Shown here: piece by piece, positions 35,499-44,100 of the stretch | Layout: every line of letters starts with the position of its first letter | Position numbering within the stretch: the stretch's first letter is position 1 | Source of the DNA: Rhodothermales bacterium | Lineage (GTDB): Bacteria > Bacteroidota > Rhodothermia > Rhodothermales > JAHQVL01 | Assembly: GCA_041391505.1 (NCBI GenBank) | Contig: JAWKNW010000018.1 | Span: 65,189-129,188 of the forward strand | Direction: 5' to 3' | DNA: 64,000 bases | Program-made: the position numbers and the translations under genes | The notes under the pieces: generated by a model | The model's database searches: none | The model's input: the letters and a program-made list of their open reading frames with translations, nothing else | What the model was told of the DNA's origin: nothing

Positions 35499-37008
35499 GT
35501 TTCCTGAAGCCCATGGCCATCACGTACTTTCGCCGAAGCAGCTGCCGCGTGAAGTGTTCGCTCCATTGGCGGGAAAAAACGAGGCTGGCCACGCCCATGC
35601 CGCCGATAAACAACAGCGCCGTCCAGCGGATGCTTTGCAGCACGAACAGGATAATGGCCGGCGGGAGGACGGTCGGGATGATCCAGAGCCAGTGGGACAG
35701 AGAGAACCCTTCATAATTAAAAAAGCTTCCGCTCTTCGCGATATCCACCCGATGCTGGTTCCGTACGGCCAGCGCCAGCACCAGCACGCTCGTGACGCCG
35801 GCGTTGTAGAACAGGAACGTCACGTGCAGCAGCAGCAAATCCGGGTTGAGCCAGATAAACAGCGGCAGACTTATGAGGAAGAACAACAAACAGGACCCCT
35901 GGAGGATCATCAGCTTGGCCAGTACGATTTCCTCCGGCCGAATCGCCCGGGTGAGGAAGCCATCGAAATAGATGCTTTCCCAGGCGAACATGAGCTGTCC
36001 GTAATTCAACGCGAAGGTCCCCGAGGCGAACAGCCCGATGACGGCGTTGATCGCCTCGCTCTGAAACGCTTCCGTATCCGCCAGCATCAGCGAGATATAG
36101 GCCACGGCGAACACGACGCTCAAGAGGAAATAGTGTTTGGGCCGTTTGTTGCGCCAGATCATCCGCAACTCGAGCATGATCAGGTTGAGCACCTGGCCGC
36201 GTTTCGGGCCGAAGAAGATGGCGCGGCGTATCACGCGATGGCTCTGGGCGTCATCGGCCGCCGAGCGCAGGTTCTGCCGGATGACCGCGCTCGAGTACAG
36301 AAACATGCTGAGGGTGAACGCGGCGATCAGAAAGAGAAACCACAGATTGCCCGCCGCGAGCTGCCCGAACAGCGCGATGGATATCAGGTTAATGAAGCGG
36401 GTCTGGATCATCTGATCGATGACCAGCGCCGACGCCATGATGGACACCGCGATCAGGAAATGGAGCGAATTGCGGCTCAGGATCGTCCGGAGCAGGTTGA
36501 TCGTGAAGTGGGACAGCAGCAGGAGCAACGTGAAGCCCGTCAGCCAGGTCAGCGACCCCCGTACCCCGTAGCCGCCCATCACCAGATAACGGGTCCAGAA
36601 CGGGATGATGAAGAGATACGGGATGAGGTTGTGGAAGCTGACGAGGGAAAAGAGCTGGAAGAAGCGAACGAGCTGTTTGCGGGGGATCGGGAGATGGAGA
36701 TACGGGCGGATCTTGACCCGAGGGCCCTGCTGCAGGAAAAACCGCATGGAAAACAGCGCCAGCATCACCTCGATCAGATGCTGGTTCAGGAAGCTCACGG
36801 TATCCACCCCCGCCGGCGTGCCACGAAAAATCTCCTTGAACAGCAGGCCGATCATGCCGAGCGTCACCGTCACGTATAACATCACCACCACGCCGGCCAG
36901 CAGGGTCAGCCAGCGATTTCGCTTGCTCAGCGAACGGGTCAGGCTTTTCCAGTGGTGGACGAGCAGTTGACGGTACACCACCGTGGCAGGTGGAGCGGGA
37001 CGGGACAT
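35488..37008 (-). CDS. ABC-2-like permease, DUF5687 family
   Basis: This 506-residue integral membrane protein has about 11-12 hydrophobic segments arranged around charged loops (PYLHLPIPRKQLVRFFQLF, LRMIWRNKRPKHYFL). The pattern and the adjacent ATPase match the DUF5687 permeases of Bacteroidota ABC exporters. Translation of the ATPase gene probably follows by coupling, since the two reading frames overlap by 11 bp. The gene is divergent from glutamyl-Q tRNA(Asp) synthetase with an 86-bp spacer that must hold both promoters. Substrate unknown. Confidence 0.8.
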   Translation of the reverse strand: MSRPAPPATVVYRQLLVHHWKSLTRSLSKRNRWLTLLAGVVVMLYVTVTLGMIGLLFKEIFRGTPAGVDTVSFLNQHLIEVMLALFSMRFFLQQGPRVKIRPYLHLPIPRKQLVRFFQLFSLVSFHNLIPYLFIIPFWTRYLVMGGYGVRGSLTWLTGFTLLLLLSHFTINLLRTILSRNSLHFLIAVSIMASALVIDQMIQTRFINLISIALFGQLAAGNLWFLFLIAAFTLSMFLYSSAVIRQNLRSAADDAQSHRVIRRAIFFGPKRGQVLNLIMLELRMIWRNKRPKHYFLLSVVFAVAYISLMLADTEAFQSEAINAVIGLFASGTFALNYGQLMFAWESIYFDGFLTRAIRPEEIVLAKLMILQGSCLLFFLISLPLFIWLNPDLLLLHVTFLFYNAGVTSVLVLALAVRNQHRVDIAKSGSFFNYEGFSLSHWLWIIPTVLPPAIILFVLQSIRWTALLFIGGMGVASLVFSRQWSEHFTRQLLRRKYVMAMGFRKHED

Positions 37009-37094
37009 GCGTGGATGGGATTACTTGCAGGCGAGACGTACTTTACCGAACCCGCTTGATCAGGACGGGTTGCAGCGCAATGTAACAAGCAGTC

Positions 37095-38111
37095 ATGACA
37101 GATACAGGTACCCGGCGGAATGAGGCCGCGAAGGCCCCGATCGCGCGCGGCCGGTATGCGCCCTCGCCGACGGGACGCATCCATCTCGGCAACGCGCGGA
37201 CGGCGCTCGCCGCGTGGCTCTCCGTTCGGCGGCAGCAGGGCGTCTTCGTGTGGCGGCTGGAGGATCTGGACGCCGCGCGGACGGTGCCCGGCCTGGCCGA
37301 GGCGGCCGTCGAGGACCTGCAGTGGCTGGGCATCGATTGGGACGAGGGCCCCGGCGCCGGCGGCGCGTTCGGCCCCTACGTCCAGTCCACCCGAACGGAC
37401 CGGTACGACGCGGCGCTGCGCCGGCTCCACCAGGCCGGTCGCCTCTTTCCGTGCGCCCGCTCCCGGAAGGACCTGGAGGCGCTCAGCTCCGCGCCCCACG
37501 GCGCCGAGACCGCTCCGTACCCGGCCGCACTGCGCCCGGCGGACGTCCCGCCCGGATGGTTCGAGGCGCTCATGGCCGCTCCGGCCCCGGAAGCCAGCAT
37601 CCGTTTTCGGGTGGAGGATGGGGAAGTCGAGTTGGAGGATCGCGTGTACGGGACGTTGCGCGAACGGGTCTCGGAGGCGGTAGGCGATTTTGTGCTCCGC
37701 CGGCGCGATGGCTATTACGCCTATCAGCTCGCCGTCGTCGTCGACGACCTGCAGATGGGCATCACGGAGGTCGTTCGCGGGGCCGACCTGCTCTGGTCGA
37801 CGCCCCGCCAGATCCAGCTCATCGAGGCGCTGGGGGGCGTCCGGCCGGCCTACGGCCATGTGCCGCTGGTGCTCAATGCGGAAGGACAGAAGCTCTCCAA
37901 ACGCGACGCCGGCCTGGCGCTTGGCGCCCTGCACGACGCCGGCATCCGGCCCGAGCAGGTGGTGGGCTACCTTGCGCATTCGCTCGGCCTGTTGCCGGCG
38001 CCGAGACCGATCGCCCCGCCGGAGCTGATCCCCCTGTTCGATTGGGGCCGCATCGGCCGCGAAGACTGGGTGCTGCCGGCCGACCCGGCGAAGGCGATCG
38101 CCGGCGTGTGA
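37095..38111 (+). CDS. gluQ: Glutamyl-Q tRNA(Asp) synthetase
   Basis: This 338-residue protein is a truncated glutamyl-tRNA synthetase: it has the class I HIGH-type motif (YAPSPTGRIHLGNA, residues about 21-34) and a KMSKS-type motif KLSKRD at 266-271, but no anticodon-binding domain. Such enzymes glutamylate queuosine at the wobble base of tRNA(Asp). The zinc-ligand cysteines of the E. coli enzyme are mostly missing: only FPCARSR and YPAALRP remain in that region, so the zinc site is probably lost. GluRS itself would be longer, at about 470 residues. The call over a general GluRS is by length and the DLDAAR motif. Convergent to rnr. Confidence 0.9.
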   Translation: MTDTGTRRNEAAKAPIARGRYAPSPTGRIHLGNARTALAAWLSVRRQQGVFVWRLEDLDAARTVPGLAEAAVEDLQWLGIDWDEGPGAGGAFGPYVQSTRTDRYDAALRRLHQAGRLFPCARSRKDLEALSSAPHGAETAPYPAALRPADVPPGWFEALMAAPAPEASIRFRVEDGEVELEDRVYGTLRERVSEAVGDFVLRRRDGYYAYQLAVVVDDLQMGITEVVRGADLLWSTPRQIQLIEALGGVRPAYGHVPLVLNAEGQKLSKRDAGLALGALHDAGIRPEQVVGYLAHSLGLLPAPRPIAPPELIPLFDWGRIGREDWVLPADPAKAIAGV

Positions 38112-38219
38112 AAGGTCACCTCCGACGCGCCGAGCCGATCAGACGGGTTACGGCCTGCGGCACGACACGATGCACGGTATCCCGTATGCGCTGTTGCAAG
38201 GTGTCATGGGGGATGGGCC

Positions 38220-40310
38220 CTATTTGGCAAACCCGAAATCAATCTCTCCCGTGTTCGGATTGGCGCCCTCGATGCGGACGCGGACGGCGAGGCCGGGCTG
38301 GAAGGTCTTGCCGGTGTGCGACCCGATGAGCGCGAAGCGCTGCTCGTCGTATTCGTAGTAGTCGTCGTCCATTTCGCGGACATGGACGAGGCCTTCCAGC
38401 AACAGGGTCGGGATTTCGACGAAGATGCCGAACCGGGTGGCGTTGGTGACCACGCCCTGGAAGGTGTCGCCGAGGTGCTTGAGGGCGAAAATGGCCTGTT
38501 TCTGCTTGATCGAGTCGCGCTCGGCCTCCTCGGCCCGGCGTTCGCGTTCGGAGCAGTGCTCGCAGCGCGACTCCAGATCCTCGTTCTGCGGCCCGCCGGC
38601 CGGCATGTTCTTCAGCAGCCGGTGCGCCATCAGATCGGGGTACCGCCGGATCGGACTCGTGAAGTGGCTGTAGTGGCTGAACCCGAGCCCGTAGTGCCCG
38701 ACGTTTTTGGTGCTGTACGCCGCCTTCGCCATCGAGCGGAGCGCGGCGTATTTGATGACCGGCTCCGCCGGCTTGCCGCGAACGGCCTCCATCAGCGCGT
38801 TGAGGTCCTGCGGGCGGACGCGCCCGTCCTGCACCGGGAGTTTAAAACCGAACGCCCGGATGTAGGTCGCGAGCTGCAGGAGCCGCTCGGCGTCGGGCCA
38901 GTCGTGCACGCGGTAGACGCCCTTGCCGCCCTCGGCCTTGTGCCGGCCCTTCGCCAGCTCCTGCGCCGCGAGCTTGTTGGCCAGCAGCATCAGCTCCTCG
39001 ATGAGGAAATGGCTCGCCATCCGGTCCTTGCGTTCGATGGCCAGCGGGTTGCCGGCCTCGTCGAGCACGACGCGCGTCTCGGGCAGGTCAAAGTCGATCG
39101 AACCGTGTTCGTGCCGGTGCTTGCGGAGGCGTTCCGTCAGCACCGCGGCGCGGCGCACGTCCGGGGCGAAGGGTTCGTCGAGCAGGCCGCCATCGATGAC
39201 GGCCTGGGCTTCCTCGTACGTGAACCGCCGGCCCGAGTGGATGACGGTTTCCCTGAACGCATAGTCCGTGACCGTGCCGCTCTCGTCCAGCGTCATCAGG
39301 CACGAGAAGGCCAGGCGGTCCTCGTTCGGCCGCAGCGAGCAGAGGTCGCCGGAGAGCCGCTCGGGCAGCATGGGGATGGCGCGGTCGGCGAGGTAGACGC
39401 TCGTGGCGCGGAGGTAAGCCTCGCGGTCGAGCGGGCCACCCGGGGCGACGTAGTAGCTGACGTCGGCGATGTGGACGCCGATGTCGAGGCCGCCGTCATC
39501 CCGTGGCTCGATATGGATGGCGTCGTCGAAGTCGCGCGCCGTTTCGGGATCGATCGTGAAGATGCGGCGGGGGCGGAGGTCGGTCCGCCGGCGGATCTCC
39601 GCTTCGGGGATTTCGGCCGGGATGCCCTCGGCCTCCTCCAGCACGTCGGCGGGGAAGCGGGAGGTCAGCCCGTGCCGGCGCATCAGCGCGCGGGTGAGCG
39701 AGTCCGGGTCGTCCGCCGGGCCGAAGACCTCGATGAGCCGGCCGTTGAACTGGTGACGGAAGGCGTCGAAGTCCTCGAGCCGGACGAGCGCCTTCTTGAA
39801 ATGCAGCGGCTGGTCGGCGTCGGCGGCGACGTTGACCTTGTGGGGAAAGGTGGGATCGTCGGCCTCGAGGAAGAGCTGTTTTCCTTTCTGGAAGAGCGTG
39901 CCGATCACGTCCTGCTGCGCGCGTTCGACGATCTCGATGACCTGCGCCTTCCGCCGGCCCGCGCTCGTGCGCGCGTTGCCGTACCGGATCTTGACCCGGT
40001 CGCCGTTCATCGCCGAGCCGGCGTCGGCGGGGCGGACGGCGAAGCCCTCCTCGATGCCCTCCACCTCCACATAACCATACCCTTCACGGTTGAGGCGGAC
40101 GACGCCTTCGGCCACCTGCCGCCGGCTGCCGCCATACTGCACCCGCGCGCCGACGGTCTTGATCTCATCCTGCCGGCGCAACTCGTCGAGCGCCGTCATG
40201 AACTCGCGGTAGCTGTCGTAAGCCGTATAGCCGAGGAGTTTCGCGGCTTCCTTGGGGTGGTACGAGCGGTCTCCGTTGTTGCGGAGGAGCTTGAGGATGT
40301 TGGCCTTCAT
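38220..40310 (-). CDS. rnr: Ribonuclease R
   Basis: This 3'-5' exoribonuclease of the RNB family is 696 residues from ATG 40310. It has an N-terminal helix-turn-helix/cold-shock region, the RNB catalytic motif TIDPETARDFDDAI at about residue 250 with its metal-binding aspartates, the downstream block HYSHFTSPIRRYPDL, and a C-terminal S1 domain (GVVTNATRFGIFVEIP). It degrades structured RNA and helps in RNA quality control. The frame continues upstream; a GTG at 40364 would add a basic tail (VANSRRKIPSRRGPNPKA), which is plausible for RNase R, so the exact start is uncertain. Confidence 0.95.
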   Translation of the reverse strand: MKANILKLLRNNGDRSYHPKEAAKLLGYTAYDSYREFMTALDELRRQDEIKTVGARVQYGGSRRQVAEGVVRLNREGYGYVEVEGIEEGFAVRPADAGSAMNGDRVKIRYGNARTSAGRRKAQVIEIVERAQQDVIGTLFQKGKQLFLEADDPTFPHKVNVAADADQPLHFKKALVRLEDFDAFRHQFNGRLIEVFGPADDPDSLTRALMRRHGLTSRFPADVLEEAEGIPAEIPEAEIRRRTDLRPRRIFTIDPETARDFDDAIHIEPRDDGGLDIGVHIADVSYYVAPGGPLDREAYLRATSVYLADRAIPMLPERLSGDLCSLRPNEDRLAFSCLMTLDESGTVTDYAFRETVIHSGRRFTYEEAQAVIDGGLLDEPFAPDVRRAAVLTERLRKHRHEHGSIDFDLPETRVVLDEAGNPLAIERKDRMASHFLIEELMLLANKLAAQELAKGRHKAEGGKGVYRVHDWPDAERLLQLATYIRAFGFKLPVQDGRVRPQDLNALMEAVRGKPAEPVIKYAALRSMAKAAYSTKNVGHYGLGFSHYSHFTSPIRRYPDLMAHRLLKNMPAGGPQNEDLESRCEHCSERERRAEEAERDSIKQKQAIFALKHLGDTFQGVVTNATRFGIFVEIPTLLLEGLVHVREMDDDYYEYDEQRFALIGSHTGKTFQPGLAVRVRIEGANPNTGEIDFGFAK

Positions 40311-40481
40311 GGCCTTGGGGTTCGGGCCGCGCCGGCTCGGAATCTTGCGTCTGGAATTCGCCACGTCGGAAAAAAGGTAGGTAAAGAATGCGATGCTGGT
40401 ACCAGCGCGGGCGGGCAAGGTTGCGCCGAGAGGGTACGTCACGGCGGCTGGATGCGTCTATCTGGATAAAGACGCCCCCGT

Positions 40482-41183
40482 ATGTCAACCGAACCCCTTC
40501 TTCCCCGGCGCGGCGGGTACCGCCACCTCAAGAGCTTCCAGGTGGCGCGGGTGTGCTACGACGTCACCGTCCGTTTCTGCGACCGCTACATCAGTCGCTT
40601 CAGCCGCACGCACGACCAGATGGTCCAGGCGGCGCGAAGCGGCGTGCAGAACATCGCCGAAGGCAGTATGGCCAGCGCCACCTCGAAAAAAACCGAGATG
40701 AAGCTGACCAACGTGGCCCGCGCCAGCCTCGCGGAGTTACGCCTCGACTACGAGGATTACCTGCGCCAGCGCCGGTTGTCGATCTGGCCGAGCGACGACC
40801 CGCGACGGGATGAGTTGGTAGCGAGGCGGTGCCAGAGTGCGGACGAGGTGGCCGCCTGGGTGGCTGAGGTGTGCCGGCGGGGGGGGGCAGGTAGCGGGGG
40901 TGGACAGGTCGGACGCGGCGGACTGACTCGCGCAAAGGAAACTGAAAGGGGCAACCACGCTAGAAAACGACGGAAGCGCAACAACCCGTCCCTCGAGTCC
41001 CCCCTGTCCACCCGGGGCCCTACCCCCGACGAGGCCGCCGCCAACGCGGCCATTGTGCTCATCAACGTGGCAACCGGCCTCCTGCGCCGTCAGCTGGATG
41101 CGTTAGCGGCCACCTTCACCGAAGAGGGCGGTTTCACGGAGCGCCTGTACCGGGCGCGAAAGCAACGCAACCGCCGGCGATAA
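40482..41183 (+). CDS. Four-helix-bundle (S23/IVP-like) protein with inserted linker
   Basis: This 233-residue protein has the first helices of the 'four helix bundle' or S23-like family: YRHLKSFQVARVCYDVTVRFC, then QMVQAARSGVQNIAEGSMAS and ARASLAELRLDYEDYL. A long, Gly/Arg/Lys-rich, low-complexity section (about residues 136-182) interrupts the protein before a final helix (NAAIVLINVATGLLRRQLDALA). That section coincides with an inverted repeat in the DNA. Family members are normally about 120 residues and of unclear function; some are encoded by intervening sequences in 23S rRNA, but here the gene stands alone. Ends abut the convergent tamB-like gene. Confidence 0.72.
   Translation: MSTEPLLPRRGGYRHLKSFQVARVCYDVTVRFCDRYISRFSRTHDQMVQAARSGVQNIAEGSMASATSKKTEMKLTNVARASLAELRLDYEDYLRQRRLSIWPSDDPRRDELVARRCQSADEVAAWVAEVCRRGGAGSGGGQVGRGGLTRAKETERGNHARKRRKRNNPSLESPLSTRGPTPDEAAANAAIVLINVATGLLRRQLDALAATFTEEGGFTERLYRARKQRNRRR
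40891..41027. repeat. Inverted repeat embedded in four-helix-bundle gene
   Basis: GGTAGCGGGGGTGGACAGG (about 40890-40908) is repeated inverted as CCTGTCCACCCGGGGCCCTAC (41004-41024), with about 95 bp between. The whole segment lies in frame within the coding sequence and encodes the low-complexity linker, as expected of a small palindromic element inserted into a gene without breaking it. Confidence 0.55.
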
Positions 41184-44100
41184 TCACCGCTGCGCCACCT
41201 CGTCGTCCGTCGGGTCCGGACGCTTCTTGCCGAAGATGCGCGACCACAGCCGGCGCCACGAGGCGAACTGGGTCTGGTACGACAGGCCGGCGCCGCGCGT
41301 GCTCGTCAGCGCGTTTTCGGCCAGCACGTCGCCCTCGCGGCGGAGGAAGACCTCGACCGACACACTCGGGTTCAGCCGAACCTCCACGGTGAACTCGCCC
41401 TCCAGGCCGCTCTGGTTCTGCGTCTGCTCGTTCTGGTAGACGCCCTGGCCGCGGATCACGAGGCGCTCGTCGAGCAGGTAGAGCGCCACGCCGGCCGTGA
41501 CGCCCGGGTCCTGGATGCTCTCGCCCTGGAGACCGAGGTTGAAGTCGACGTTCGGCAGCGCCTCGTTCAGGAAGCGGTTGAGCTGGCTCGCCACGAGCTG
41601 CGACACGCTGCTGAAGGCAAGCTGTTCGCCCGAGTTGGTCAGCGAGCCGGCCCCGGTGAGGTTTTCGGTCGTCAGCAGGAACGAGTTGGTGAGCAGTACG
41701 CTCGTCGCGAAGTCGGTCGACCGCTCGGGCTGGTTGAGGATGGCCTCGATGCCGGCGTAGTTCCCCGTGTAGTTGCGGTCGCTCTGGTCGGTCTCGAGGC
41801 TCAGCGCCACCTCGGGCGTCGACACGCGGCCCGTGATGTCGAGCTTGACGACGAGGGGGATGAACGTCGTTCCGCTGAGCGCCTCGCCCGGCAGGCCGGC
41901 CGGCGACGCGCGCGTCTTGTACGAAGCCGGGATGTGGATCGCCGCGTCGATCGGGTCGCCGTCCCACGTCAGCGTCCCGCCGCTGTCGATGAGGAAGCGG
42001 CGGGCGAAGACCTCGCCGGCGGTGAAGAGGTAGTCGCCCGAGGCGATGTTCAGCGTCCCGAATGTCGCGATCTCGCCCTCGCGGCGCTGGAGCTGGATGC
42101 GCCCGCTGCCGACGGCGTTGACGACGTCGCCGAGGAGGGGGTCGAAGACGAGATGGATGGTCGACCCGGCCGGCGCGAAGATGTTGAGGTCCATCGACAA
42201 CCCGTCGATGAAGCGCCGCTCGCCTTCGGGGCGTTTCGACAGGAGGTTGGAGCGGTACGCCAGCCGGCGGAAGTCGGGCACCTCGCCCGTCGAATCGGCA
42301 TAGATCAGGAAGCCGACATCCGAAAACTCTTCTTCCTCGGTGACGGGGATGTACAGCTCGCTGTTGGCCCGGGTGACGGCGTCGGTGGAGCGGAGCAGCG
42401 CGTTGTACGCCGGCCCGGTCAACGTCAGCGAGCCGGAGGCCCAGATCTGGCCATAGAACGGCAGGTCGTCGGCGGTGCTCCGGTTCATGATGAGCAGCTC
42501 GTCGAGCGCCCCGCGCAGGTCGAACGAGAAATACCGGTATTCGTTGAACAGGAACGAGCCCTCGATCTGCGCGGTGCCGCCCATCTGGTCGCGCAGCGTC
42601 GCGTTCGCCAGGTGGATGCCCCGCCGATCCACCCGTACGGGCGATTTGACGTCCCGCAGCGAGAGGTCGAACCGGGGCATGTCGAGCGCGCCGTCGGCGA
42701 GCTGGAGATCGGCGTCGAAGAGGGGGTAGGAGAAGTCGCCGGAGATCTTGCCGCTGCCGGCGACGAAGCCGTTCACGTTGCGCAGCAGCTCGGGGAAGAT
42801 GAACTCGAAGAAGAAGACGTCGGCGCGTTCGAGGTTCACGTCGAGGTTGAGGGCGCCGGGATCCAGGAAGCCGGTGCGCTGGCGGTTGTAGACGGGGAGC
42901 CGGAAGGTGCCGGCGATCTGGAGGGCGTTTTCCTCGTAGATGGACCGCACGGCGGCGTCGGGGAGCAGCGCGCTCTGGTCGGCATCGGGCACCGGGGCGA
43001 GGTCGACGGTGAGGCCGACGTCGGGGAGCCCGGGAAGGTAGCGGCTCGCCACGTTCAGGTTGCCCAGGACGCGGTTGTCGAGCGAGAAATGGTCGATGTC
43101 CACCGAACCGGTGAGCTCGGGCTGCCGGTCGTGCGAGGTGAAGGCCAGCCGGCCGCTCACCAGCCCGCCCATCGGCAGGTTCATGTTGGCGAACTCCGAA
43201 AACGGCCGGATGCCGATCTCCTCGATGTGGATGAACGTGGTGTCGACGCTGCGGTCGGAAAACACCCCGTCGATCCGGATGCGCTGGGTCTCGGCGTCGT
43301 CGGCGCCGGGGCTTTCGAGGACGAAGTCGGGCAGGACGATGGCGTCGCTGTAAAAATCGATCGGGCCCGACGCGATGGTTTTCCAGGCGGACGAGCCGAT
43401 GGACAGCGCCAGATCCTGCAGGATGAGGCGGTTGCGGTCTGGCAACAGGTCCAGCCGCGCGGAGAGGCGCTGCGAGCCGGAGCGCGGCCCGCTCTGCGTC
43501 AGGAAGGTGAAGCGCCCGTTGCGCCGGCCGAGCGTAAAGGCCATCGACGGATGCCGGAAGTAGTGGCCGGCGAACAGCAGCGAGTCGGCCGCGAGCGACG
43601 CCTGCATCTGCAGGTTGTCCATCAACGGTGTATCCAGGCTGCCCGTCAGCTGAAATTCGATGTGGGGCGACTTGCTCTTCGTCAACCCGGTCTCGAGCGA
43701 ATCCCCGAAAAACGTGCCGGCGATGCCGAGCTGGCTCGGACCAATGTCGAGCTGCAGGTCGCCGTGGAGGTCGGTGTCGAGTTCGTTGAACGTGGGCGGG
43801 AACGCGCCGATGAGCAGGTCGGACCGGTGCAGGTCGAGCCGGACGTCGACGTGCAGGATCGAATCCGTCCCGGCCTCGGCGATCCGCTGGTAGGCGCGCC
43901 GCTGGAGCTGCTCGATGTACAGCTCGTCGATCGTGGTGGCGAAGGCGCGTTCGGTGAGCGTTTCTTCGGCCTCGTCGGGGTCGAGGACGATCATGCGGGG
44001 CTTGTTCCGCTCGCGTTCGACGGCGCGGGCGAGGCTTTCGCCCCACAGCCGGCCCAGCGCGGCGAGCGGCAGCGCCACCATGTTGCCCTCCGCCGTCAGC

